From Myxococcales bacterium (GTDB lineage Bacteria > Myxococcota > Myxococcia > Myxococcales > Myxococcaceae), in assembly GCA_016191815.1 (NCBI GenBank), contig JACPVI010000087.1, positions 20,569 through 84,568 on the forward strand: DNA of 64,000 bases. Reading direction: 5' to 3'. The notes below the pieces were generated by a model. The model saw only the letters and a list, made by a program, of their open reading frames with translations. It searched no databases and had not been told where the DNA came from. This document shows, piece after piece, positions 1 through 7,457 of the stretch. The stretch's first letter is position 1. Each line of letters starts with the position of its first letter. The position numbers were made by a program, and so were the translations under genes.

Positions 1-236
1 TCGCCTGCGGCAGCAACCTCGATTGCCCCGCCGACCACACCTGCCAGGGCGGCTACGACGGCGTGCGCTACTGCTACTCCGCCTCCGTGGTGCAGCCCAC
101 ACCGAGCAACAGAATCGTGTACCTCCCTCGCGTGCCCACCGAGGGCCCGGCCGCCGGCTGCTCCGCCGCCGCGGGGGGAATGCCGGCCGCGGCGCTGGCG
201 CTGGCGCTGCTCGGGCTGATCCGGCGCAGGCGCTAG
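1..236 (+). CDS. C-terminus of a MYXO-CTERM-type surface protein (5' end outside window)
   Basis: Reading from base 3, an open frame runs to the TAG at 234-236 and encodes the last 77 residues of a protein that begins upstream. It has a Cys-rich stretch (ACGSNLDC, ADHTC, VRYCYS), a linker ending LPRVPTEGP, a Gly-Cys, an Ala/Leu hydrophobic helix and a final RRRR. This is the layout of the myxobacterial MYXO-CTERM sorting tail, which is thought to hold proteins in the envelope. It closely resembles the C-terminus of the next gene (YCRP, IVFLPRARSEG), so the two are probably tandem paralogues and this one may also be a protease. The catalytic part is not in the window. Confidence 0.75.
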   Translation, partial: ACGSNLDCPADHTCQGGYDGVRYCYSASVVQPTPSNRIVYLPRVPTEGPAAGCSAAAGGMPAAALALALLGLIRRRR

Positions 237-296
237 GCCTCCGCGATGGGCGAGAACGTGACGCACGAGTCGCGGCGGTGCGCAACTCATCGCGGG

Positions 297-1793
297 ATGC
301 GACTGGCGCTCGCCCTCCTCCTTTCCGGCTGCGCCGGGCTCGAGCCCGAGGGCGAGGTGGGCACCTCCCGGAGCGCCATCGTCGGGGGGACCGTCGACTA
401 CGCCGACCCCGAGGTGTTCATGCTGTTGCAGCTCTACGACAACGGCACCCAGTCGGGCTGCACCGGCACGCTGATCGGCGGCCGCTCCATCGTCACCGCC
501 GCCCACTGCGTGGATCCCCGCATCGGCAACGCCTCGTCGATGACCATCTACGCGATGAACAAGACCGACGTGAACCAGGCCTCCAGCTATGACCTCATCA
601 AGCTGGTGGAGACCCGCATGCACCCGAGCTGGAACCCCTCGGTGGGGCTCGCCAACGACGTGGCGATGGGCCTGCTCGAGCGCTCGCCGGGAATCGCTCC
701 CAAGCCGTGGAACACCTCGAGCGTGAGCGGCTTCGGAGGCCGGCCCTTGCGCGCGGTGGGGTATGGGAGCACCGGCTCGAGCGGCAGCGGCGCGGGCACC
801 AAGCGCACCGTGGACCTCACCTTCCGGCAGCTCTCCTCCACTCACATCTACCTGGGCGACTTCCAGGGGAAGGGCGTGTGCCACGGAGACTCGGGCGGGC
901 CGTCCTTTCACACCTTCGCCGACGGGGTGGAGCGCATCGTCGGGGTCCACTCCTTCACCACCAGCCAGTCCTGCACCGACGGCGCCGACGTGAGACTGGA
1001 CTATTACTCCTACGCGAGCTTCGTGAGCGGGTGGCTCCAGGAGAAGGAGGCCCCCACCTGCGCCGAAGACGGGCGCTGCAAGACGGGGTGCACCCCCATC
1101 GACCAGGACTGCGCCTGCGCCGCCGACGGGGTGTGCAGCGGGCTTTGCGCCAACGTCGCCAAGGACCCCGATTGCCCCAGGGACTGCGCCAAGAACGGCG
1201 TGTGCGCCCTCGAGACCTGCCCCTCCCCCGACGAGGACTGCGTGCCCACCGGCGGCACCTGCACCTCCGAGCTTCAGTGCCGCACTCGCAAGTGCATCAG
1301 CGACCCGCAGCACCCCACCTACTACTGCTCGGGTACCTGCCAGAGCAACGCCGACTGCCCGAGCGGCATGGAGTGCCCCGGCGCCGGCTCGCTGTGCCGA
1401 TTCCCGCAGCAGCCGGCCGCACAGCCAGGGCAAAGCTGTGTGATCGGGCAGACCTACTGCGCCTCGGGGACGGTGTGCGCCGGCCCCCAGGGAGCCACCA
1501 CCTGCCAGAGGCCGTGCACGGTCAGCTCCGACTGCACCGGCGGCTCCACCTGCGAAGGTGGGGCGAGCGGAGTGAAGTACTGCCGCCCAGTGGCGAGGCC
1601 GATCGTCTTCCTCCCTCGCGCCCGCTCCGAGGGAAACCTGGCCCCCTCATGCGCGGCCACCGGCGGGCTCCCCCTGGCCGGCGCCCTCCTGCTGCTGTTG
1701 CCGGCGCTCCCCCGCAGAGGGCGCGGAGCTCTTCCTTCGCGGTCGAGAGCTCGTCCCGCGACGAGGCGGAATCGAGCGACCGCAGCGAGCTGA
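297..1793 (+). CDS. Trypsin-fold (S1) serine protease lipoprotein with Cys-rich region and MYXO-CTERM-like tail
   Basis: A 498-residue secreted protease. I chose ATG 297 because it gives a lipoprotein signal peptide with lipobox LSGC (Cys12); an in-frame ATG at 246 only adds charged residues. IVGG at 28-31 is the expected activation cleavage site. The triad is His70 (TAAHC), Asp121 (ANDVA) and Ser199 (GDSGGP). Six residues before the catalytic Ser, where trypsin has Asp189, there is Gly, so trypsin-like Arg/Lys specificity is unlikely. After about residue 260 come Cys-rich repeats of CxxDGxC type, then a Ser-Cys, a Leu-rich helix and an Arg cluster. Unlike the upstream paralogue, which stops at the Arg run, this one continues with about 20 more basic residues. 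Substrate is unknown. Confidence 0.88.
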   Translation: MRLALALLLSGCAGLEPEGEVGTSRSAIVGGTVDYADPEVFMLLQLYDNGTQSGCTGTLIGGRSIVTAAHCVDPRIGNASSMTIYAMNKTDVNQASSYDLIKLVETRMHPSWNPSVGLANDVAMGLLERSPGIAPKPWNTSSVSGFGGRPLRAVGYGSTGSSGSGAGTKRTVDLTFRQLSSTHIYLGDFQGKGVCHGDSGGPSFHTFADGVERIVGVHSFTTSQSCTDGADVRLDYYSYASFVSGWLQEKEAPTCAEDGRCKTGCTPIDQDCACAADGVCSGLCANVAKDPDCPRDCAKNGVCALETCPSPDEDCVPTGGTCTSELQCRTRKCISDPQHPTYYCSGTCQSNADCPSGMECPGAGSLCRFPQQPAAQPGQSCVIGQTYCASGTVCAGPQGATTCQRPCTVSSDCTGGSTCEGGASGVKYCRPVARPIVFLPRARSEGNLAPSCAATGGLPLAGALLLLLPALPRRGRGALPSRSRARPATRRNRATAAS

Positions 1794-1809
1794 ATTGGGA
1801 GAGCTGCGG

Positions 1810-2379
1810 TCAGCTCGGCGCAACACCGGGGAGCAGCTCCGCCACGTCCACGGTGATCTCCGGAAAAGCCACCGGGCTGACCTTCTCGCCCCGCCCAAGC
1901 CTGCTGCTCGAAGTGTATTCGTCGCCGACAGGCTCTCGGTAAACTTCGAGCACTTCTTCTTTGAGATTCACGATCCAGTATTCGGGTGCTCCCATCGCCG
2001 CGTAGAGCATGCCCTTCACTCGGTCCCGCCGCAGGGTCGAGTCCGAGACCTCCACCACCAGGAGAGCCTCGGTCGGGTGATCATCGAGGTACTCCCGCGC
2101 CGGCACGATGGCGACATCCGGCTCGGGCTCGGACTCCTCCGAGGCGCCGAGGGGCAATTGCCCTCGAACGCTCGCCCGCCCGAGGAGCCGGGGCATGAAC
2201 AGCTCCATCAGTCTCTGCACCACCGCGGCGTGCAGGGCTTTCTGGGGGCTCATGAGGACCAGGCGGCCGAACAGAAGCTCGATCCGCTCGTCCTGAAACG
2301 CACCCGAACGAACCAGGCGGTCATACTCCTCCCTCCGCAGCGGGCGCACGGGCGCGTCGGCGAATCTCTCTTCCCGCAT
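1810..2379 (-). CDS. Uma2-family (DUF820) restriction-endonuclease-fold protein
   Basis: A 189-residue protein starting at ATG 2379 (MREERF); an in-frame upstream start adds 11 unlikely residues. It has the Uma2 pattern: an N-terminal segment ERIELLFGRLV, an EPDVAIV strand carrying the conserved Asp, LVVEVSDST with the catalytic Glu, and YWIVNL. These carry the PD-(D/E)XK-like acidic residues of the family. Uma2 proteins are very common in cyanobacteria and myxobacteria and their biological role is unclear. A second member lies at 6824-7429. The gene converges with the protease gene upstream and is separated from it by 16 bp. Confidence 0.8.
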   Translation of the reverse strand: MREERFADAPVRPLRREEYDRLVRSGAFQDERIELLFGRLVLMSPQKALHAAVVQRLMELFMPRLLGRASVRGQLPLGASEESEPEPDVAIVPAREYLDDHPTEALLVVEVSDSTLRRDRVKGMLYAAMGAPEYWIVNLKEEVLEVYREPVGDEYTSSSRLGRGEKVSPVAFPEITVDVAELLPGVAPS

Positions 2380-2424
2380 GACGCAGCCACTATAGCAACG
2401 CGGATAGGCCACCGCCGCCGCAGG

Positions 2425-4377
2425 CTACGTTGCTTCCAGCCCGCGCTCGGCTGCCTTCAACAGCTCCTCGAAGCCGCCGCGCACCTCCGGGTAGCTCGCC
2501 GAGGCGCCGCGCACCGAAACCAAGAGCTTGCTCCCGGCCGGGCCGGAGCGCTGCAGGGCCTCGAGGTTGGCCTTGAGCAGCCGGGAGGCGGTCTCCCGAT
2601 CGGCATCGTGGAGCAACACCGCGATGCGCCCCTCCCCCACCCGTGCCACCACGTCGCTCGAGCGGAAGGATTGGCGCAGCCGCGCCCAGAGCGAGGAGAG
2701 CACCTCATCCGCCTCCAGGCTCTGCGGATCCTCCCGAAGCCCGGAGAGGTCCACCCCAAACACGAGCAGCGCCAGCGCCCTTCCCCGCCGGGCCAGGGAC
2801 AGCGCCCGGTCAGTCGCGTCCTTGAGGTAGGCCATCCCGGAGGTGCCGCTGGAGAGCTCGAGGCCGGCATCATATGCGGGCCGCGAGCGCGCCGCCGCGC
2901 GGCTGGCGAGCAGCGAGAGCTCCTCAGCGTCGAAGGGCAGGTGGATCCAGTCGTCCGCCCCGGCGCGGAGTGCCTGGAGCCTCCCCACCGAATCGCCCGA
3001 CAGCACCAACACCGGCAGCGAGCGCCACCTGGAATCCGCCTTGAGGGCCCGGACCAGCTCGAGCCCGCTTTCTCCCTCCAGCTCGGCGCGGATGATCGCC
3101 AGGGCCGGCCGGCGTGCCGCGAGCGCGCGGAACAGCTCCTCCGGGCGGGTGTGCGGCTCGACCGATAGCTGCTGCGGCCCCAGCGCCTGGGCGAGCTGGG
3201 CGAGCACCGCGGGGTCGGAGTCCAGCGCGGCCGCGATGGCGCCCTCCCTGGGCGAGACAAGCCGCGCGGAGGCACGCAAGAGCGAGTCCGCGTCCGGAAG
3301 CCGGTGGATCAACCCAGCCGCGCCGCGCCTCAGCGCCTCCAGCCGGTCGTGCAGCGCCACCTTCCTCGTCATCAGCACCACCGGCGAGACCCCCAGCGCG
3401 CGGAGCTGCTCGGCGGCGGCCAGCCCGTCCAGCTCGGCCCGGTCGGCGGCGACCAGCGCCAGGTCCGGCCGCTCCTCTTGCGCCGCCTCCGCCGCGGAGG
3501 CCACGTCGGAGAACACCTTCACCTTGGCGCCGCGCGAGCCCGCCTCCTGGCAGGACAGCGCCAAATCCCCCGGCCCGTCCAACAGCCATACCTCGAGGGC
3601 CCTGGCCTCCGAGGAGATTTCGATGGCGGTCGCCCCCTGGCGGCCAATCTTCTCGCCCAAGGCCTCCACCAGTCCGGTCACCTCGGCGCGAAGGGGTGGG
3701 GTCAGGCCCTCATTGGGAAGCGCGTCGATCAGGTCCTCCAGCTTCTCGCCGAGCCGGGACACCTCCGGGAGGCCAAAGGACGCGCCGGAGCCGCGAAAGC
3801 GATGCGCCTCCAGCCGGAGGGATTGGATGGCGGCCCGCTCCTCTCGGCCGCCGAGCGCACCCAGGGCCGAGCGCATCATCTCGAGCCGCTCCCGGGCGCG
3901 GACCAGGTAGCCGGAGAGCAGCTCCAGCTCGGTTTCGCCGTCGAGCTGGAACTGGAGGCCCTTCTCCTCTCGTTGCCCCGCCAAGGTGAAGAAGGGGAGC
4001 CGCTCCAGCGCGGACCTCAGCTCGTCCCCGGTGATGGGCTTGTGGAGCACCAGGTCCACTCCGCACGGGCCAGTGAGATGCGCCCGGCTGCGGAGATCTC
4101 GGAAGAACGCGGAGATGAAGACGATGGGGAGCTCCTCCCGGGAATAGCGGCCGCGCACCGAGCGGGCCAGCTCATCGCCCCGCATGCCCGGGAGCAGGCC
4201 GTCCACTATCAGCGCGCGGGGAGGTCCATGCTCGAGCAGCGGCAGGGCCTCCTCGGCGGAGCGCACGCACACCGCGCCCAGGCCCATCATCCACAACGTG
4301 CCTTCGACGAGCCGGAGGAAGACCGGGTCGTCGTCCACCACCAGGACCTTGTTCGGAAAGGCTTCCTCTCGCTCCAC
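2425..4377 (-). CDS. Multi-domain response regulator: REC, Hpt, two degenerate receivers, GGDEF-like domain
   Basis: A 650-residue cytoplasmic signalling protein. The frame stays open upstream, but that part overlaps the preceding gene; GTG 4377 starts VEREEAFPNK directly before the receiver. Receiver 1 (about 10-125) has DDD at 15-17, acceptor Asp59 (IVDGLLPG) and Lys113. An Hpt domain follows with candidate phospho-His192 (EAHRFRGSG). A second receiver-like region (about 255-375) has AADRAE and a third (about 380-500) has IRAELEG where the acceptor Asp should be, so both look like pseudo-receivers. The C-terminal 140 residues resemble a GGDEF fold, but the signature is replaced by GEGRIAV, so cyclase activity is unlikely. 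It is the last gene of a leftward operon, 37 bp after the lipoprotein stop. Confidence 0.82.
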   Translation of the reverse strand: MEREEAFPNKVLVVDDDPVFLRLVEGTLWMMGLGAVCVRSAEEALPLLEHGPPRALIVDGLLPGMRGDELARSVRGRYSREELPIVFISAFFRDLRSRAHLTGPCGVDLVLHKPITGDELRSALERLPFFTLAGQREEKGLQFQLDGETELELLSGYLVRARERLEMMRSALGALGGREERAAIQSLRLEAHRFRGSGASFGLPEVSRLGEKLEDLIDALPNEGLTPPLRAEVTGLVEALGEKIGRQGATAIEISSEARALEVWLLDGPGDLALSCQEAGSRGAKVKVFSDVASAAEAAQEERPDLALVAADRAELDGLAAAEQLRALGVSPVVLMTRKVALHDRLEALRRGAAGLIHRLPDADSLLRASARLVSPREGAIAAALDSDPAVLAQLAQALGPQQLSVEPHTRPEELFRALAARRPALAIIRAELEGESGLELVRALKADSRWRSLPVLVLSGDSVGRLQALRAGADDWIHLPFDAEELSLLASRAAARSRPAYDAGLELSSGTSGMAYLKDATDRALSLARRGRALALLVFGVDLSGLREDPQSLEADEVLSSLWARLRQSFRSSDVVARVGEGRIAVLLHDADRETASRLLKANLEALQRSGPAGSKLLVSVRGASASYPEVRGGFEELLKAAERGLEAT

Positions 4378-4414
4378 GGAGGAGGTGTACCACGCGCCGC
4401 CAGCTCGGAGGTCC

Positions 4415-5836
4415 TCAAGGACAGTTGCCGGCCGGCGCCGGAGTGATGAGGCCCGCGTCCACCACGCAGCTCCCGAGGGCAGGCACGTTGAGCTGGATCC
4501 GGCCGACCGAGCCGCCGCCTCCTCCGCCGCCCGGCTCATTGCCGCCCGCGGGTCCGCTGGAGCCAGCAGTGGGAGCGAAGAGCAAGGTCCCCCCGTCTCC
4601 GCCGTCGCCTCCGAGGCCCCCTCCCCTGCCTCCCGGCGCGGCCTGGGCGTCGTCCACTCGGCCGGGGTTGCCGGAGTTGCCCGACGTGCCGCCGCCGGGA
4701 TCCGGATCTCCCTCGCCGCCGCTTCCTCCGTTGGCCGACACCACTGCGCCGGAGACGATGAACAGCCGCGAAGCCTCGAGGAGGACGCCGCCGCCGCTGC
4801 CGCCTCCACCTGCTCCTCCTCCGGTGTCGTTGCCGATGGTGCCGCCCTCCCCGCCCTCGCCGGGAGCGGCCACCCGGCCGGTGACGAGCAAGGTGCCCGC
4901 CACCGAGACCTGGAGCGCGCCGCCTCCGAATCCGCCCTTGTCGGCGCGTTCCGCCGGGCCGCCGTTGCCTCCGGCGCATCCGCCTCGCAGGGGCACCAGG
5001 AGCAGATTCCCGTTTTGCTGGCCTGCGACTCCGTAGCTCAAAGGGCCCGCCCCGAGGGCGGCACCGCCAGGCGCACCGTCGGAGCCGAAGGCGCCGCCCC
5101 CGCCTCCTCCGGAGGTGGTGTTTCCGTACGAGCCGTTGCCTCCGGTGCCGAGGGCGCAGTGGGGCTTGGGGCCGAGCCCCCTGGGCGCCGAACCGCCCGC
5201 GGGAGGCCGCCCGCTCACTGATTTCGCCGCGAGCTGGCCGGCGATCTCCGCGTTCCCGTAGACCGCGAGCAGCACCGGCCGGTCCCCGGTGAGAGCGAGG
5301 GTGCCCGCATCAGTCACGGTGAGAGAGGACATCACTGCCAAGAGCGCCTCCTCGCCGCCGTCCTGCTGCAAGAGGTAGAAGTCGGGCGAGTCCGAGCTCG
5401 CGCACCACCCCCTCAGGTACCCTCCCGCGTCCGGGCTGGAGTTAAGCTCCGCCTTGCAACGAATCACCACGCTGGCGTCGGGCAGGGCGTAGCGGGTGGG
5501 GTCGAAGTTGCTCGGCGGGTAGCTGAAGGTGCCCCCATCGTCGCAGGGCATGCCGCAGCCGGGATCGGCGCAGTCGGTCAGCCCGTCGCCATCGTCGTCG
5601 AGGCCGTTCCAGCACAGCGCTCCCGACTCGGACCACCCGCCATCGCCTCCGTCCACTCCGCCCCCGCCACCACCGCCTCCGCTTCCACCACCTCCTCCAC
5701 CTCCGTCTTCGCCGCCGCCTCCGCCGCCCCCGTCCTCTTCGCCGCTCGCGTCAGGCAAATCGGACAGCTCGTAGAGGTACTGAGGGCAGGACGAGAAACC
5801 TACCGCCAGCAGCAAGAGAGCAAGTCGCCGCGCCAT
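4415..5836 (-). CDS. Gly-rich lipoprotein with DxDxDG calcium-binding-like motif
   Basis: A 473-residue exported protein with a lipoprotein signal peptide (lipobox FSSC, about residue 17). Next comes a long Gly/Asp/Glu low-complexity linker (about 30-65), then a GLDDDGDGLTDC motif, a short calcium-binding-type loop common in myxobacterial lipoproteins. The body (about 150-470) is dominated by Gly-rich stretches between short beta-like segments such as TLLVTGRV and RLFIVSGAV, as in repetitive beta-helix surface proteins. No enzyme motif is visible. Its ATG overlaps the stop of the upstream TPR gene (ATGA), so the two are translationally coupled. The coding strand contains strong triplet-repeat low complexity around 5640-5750. 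Confidence 0.8.
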   Translation of the reverse strand: MARRLALLLLAVGFSSCPQYLYELSDLPDASGEEDGGGGGGGEDGGGGGGGSGGGGGGGGVDGGDGGWSESGALCWNGLDDDGDGLTDCADPGCGMPCDDGGTFSYPPSNFDPTRYALPDASVVIRCKAELNSSPDAGGYLRGWCASSDSPDFYLLQQDGGEEALLAVMSSLTVTDAGTLALTGDRPVLLAVYGNAEIAGQLAAKSVSGRPPAGGSAPRGLGPKPHCALGTGGNGSYGNTTSGGGGGGAFGSDGAPGGAALGAGPLSYGVAGQQNGNLLLVPLRGGCAGGNGGPAERADKGGFGGGALQVSVAGTLLVTGRVAAPGEGGEGGTIGNDTGGGAGGGGSGGGVLLEASRLFIVSGAVVSANGGSGGEGDPDPGGGTSGNSGNPGRVDDAQAAPGGRGGGLGGDGGDGGTLLFAPTAGSSGPAGGNEPGGGGGGGSVGRIQLNVPALGSCVVDAGLITPAPAGNCP

Positions 5837-6612
5837 CAGAAGCGGATCGCCAGCGGCGCCGCCCGGTCCCCCTCGAGCGGCCGCGAGATGACTGCCTCCA
5901 CCACGCCGCCGGCCATCAGGGAGACGCCGAGCCAGAAGGAGGAGAGGTAGACGGCGTGAAGCGTTCGGGCGGTGCCCATCTCGCCGGGCGCGAAGCCGCC
6001 GGAGACGAAGAACCGGCCCTCCCGCTTCATCGACTCCAGCGCCGCCAGGGAGGCGCCCGCGGTCGCCAGGCAGAGCGCCTCGAGCGCCAAAAAGAGGGTG
6101 CCCTTGCCGTGGTGGCCGTTCTCGAACTGTCCCACTCCGAAGGGGATGAACAGCCCCGCGGACAGCGGCACCGGGCGCGACGCGTCCAGTCGAAGCGGCT
6201 CACTGAGCAGCGGAGGCGACGTCGGCGCGTCTTCGGCCAACTCGGGCTGACTGGGCGATCTCGGGGCCTTGGCGGCGGCCGCTGCCCGTGCTTTCTCGGC
6301 GAGGGAGAGGAGCTCCGGTGGAAACTTCGCCGGATCGAGCCAGGCGAGCGGGCTCACGGCGAACAGCTCCACCAGCTGGGCCTCCGCGCTTTCCAGCTCT
6401 GCCAGCGCGTAGTGGCTGGCGGCCAGGTGCATCCGGGCCAGCCCTCGCGTTGGCGCGGCCAGCAAAGGCTCGGCGAGCGCGTGGGCCAAAACGTCGCGCG
6501 CGGCGCGGAAATCCCCCTCGTCGTACAGGCGCACTCCCTCGTCCACCGCCGCCTCGGCCGAGGAAGGGGGCGCCGCGAGGACGGCCGACAAGAGAAGGAG
6601 GCTGGTTCCCAT
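5836..6612 (-). CDS. Exported TPR-like protein with C-terminal membrane segments
   Basis: A 258-residue protein. ATG 6612 gives a signal peptide (TSLLLLSAVLAAPPSSAEA); an in-frame GTG at 6624 is possible. Residues 25-100 are Ala/Leu helical pairs like TPRs (DEGVRLYDEGDFRAARDVL). A Pro/Ser linker follows, then a C-terminal half with hydrophobic segments (LFLALEALCLATAGASLA and VYLSSFWLGVSLMAGGVVEAV) and a FIPFGVGQFENG motif. This layout is common in myxobacterial envelope proteins of unknown function. It is the first gene of the operon with the Gly-rich lipoprotein and the multi-receiver regulator, which suggests an envelope-linked sensory unit. Confidence 0.7.
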   Translation of the reverse strand: MGTSLLLLSAVLAAPPSSAEAAVDEGVRLYDEGDFRAARDVLAHALAEPLLAAPTRGLARMHLAASHYALAELESAEAQLVELFAVSPLAWLDPAKFPPELLSLAEKARAAAAAKAPRSPSQPELAEDAPTSPPLLSEPLRLDASRPVPLSAGLFIPFGVGQFENGHHGKGTLFLALEALCLATAGASLAALESMKREGRFFVSGGFAPGEMGTARTLHAVYLSSFWLGVSLMAGGVVEAVISRPLEGDRAAPLAIRF

Positions 6613-6823
6613 CGCCGCGGCCACCAGCCTACTCGATGGCCGGGCGGCGACCTACTGCTCGCGTGCCCCGGCAAACGCGCCTTGCTCCTTTTCGACCGTA
6701 CCGGGAGGTGCTGCCAGCGGGACGAGCGCCAGGGGGCCTGAGCGGGCTTGTGGCGCGGCCCTCTCGCTCAGGGTGACCGAGGCCATGGCTGTGCCGCGGT
6801 CGAAATACTAGATTCGAGATGTC

Positions 6824-7429
6824 ATGGCCGGGCCCTCGGACATCGCTCACCTTGAGGAGTTTCGCCCTCCGAGGCGGCGTTGGACTCGGGAGGAGTTCGA
6901 GCGCGCCGCGGAACTCGGGCTGTTCAAACCGGAGGAGCGGCTGGAACTGATCGCGGGGGAGATGGTCCACAAGATGACTCCACAGACGAGCTACCACGCT
7001 TCGGCTGTGCGCCTGGTCGAGCACGAGCTTCGCCGCGTTTTCCCCGGCCACGTCATCAGCGTGCAGCTTCCACTGGCACTGGGGCCTTCGTCCGAGCCGG
7101 AGCCGGACGTCAGCGTTGCCGCCGGGTCGCTCCGCGAGTTCACCCAGGCCCACCCCACCTCCGCCTTGCTCCTGGTGGAGGTGGCCGACACCACGCTCAC
7201 CTTCGACCGCACCGTGAAGGCCGGGCTCTACGCCGAGGGCGGAATCGCGGATTACTGGATCCTCAATCTGCGTGACCGCGTGCTCGAGGTGCACCGCGAA
7301 CCCTCCGCCATGGCCGAGCAGCCACTCGGGCATCACTACCGCAGCATCACCCGGCACACCGAGTCGGAGTCGGTGTCGCCACTCGCCGCCCCCACGGCCC
7401 GCGTCGCGGTGGCGGACCTGCTGCCCTGA
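6824..7429 (+). CDS. Uma2-family (DUF820) restriction-endonuclease-fold protein
   Basis: A 201-residue protein starting at ATG 6824. It shows the same Uma2 landmarks as the gene at 1810-2379: RLELIAGEMV, EPEPDVSVAAG, LLLVEVADTTL and YWILNLRDRVLEVHREP. The conserved Asp and Glu of the nuclease-like core are present. The two copies share clear family similarity but are not recent duplicates. It stands alone and converges on the kinase gene that ends 28 bp downstream. The family's role is unknown. Confidence 0.82.
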   Translation: MAGPSDIAHLEEFRPPRRRWTREEFERAAELGLFKPEERLELIAGEMVHKMTPQTSYHASAVRLVEHELRRVFPGHVISVQLPLALGPSSEPEPDVSVAAGSLREFTQAHPTSALLLVEVADTTLTFDRTVKAGLYAEGGIADYWILNLRDRVLEVHREPSAMAEQPLGHHYRSITRHTESESVSPLAAPTARVAVADLLP

Positions 7430-7457
7430 GGCCGACTTCGGCAGCTCTCGCGCCCCG

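Noticed and set aside
4378..4809. Upstream extension of the multi-receiver regulator
   Set aside because: Ala/Arg/Ser-rich, overlaps the Gly-rich lipoprotein gene in another frame, and the first receiver begins right after GTG 4377.
4888..4896. GAGCAAGGT without the partner block
   Set aside because: This 9-mer also occurs inside the Gly-rich lipoprotein gene (4580s and 4880s) by codon use; only the paired arrangement near the peptide genes is counted.
5640..5750. Dense CCNCCN triplet repeats
   Set aside because: This is the reverse of a poly-Gly coding stretch in the lipoprotein gene, not an independent repeat element.
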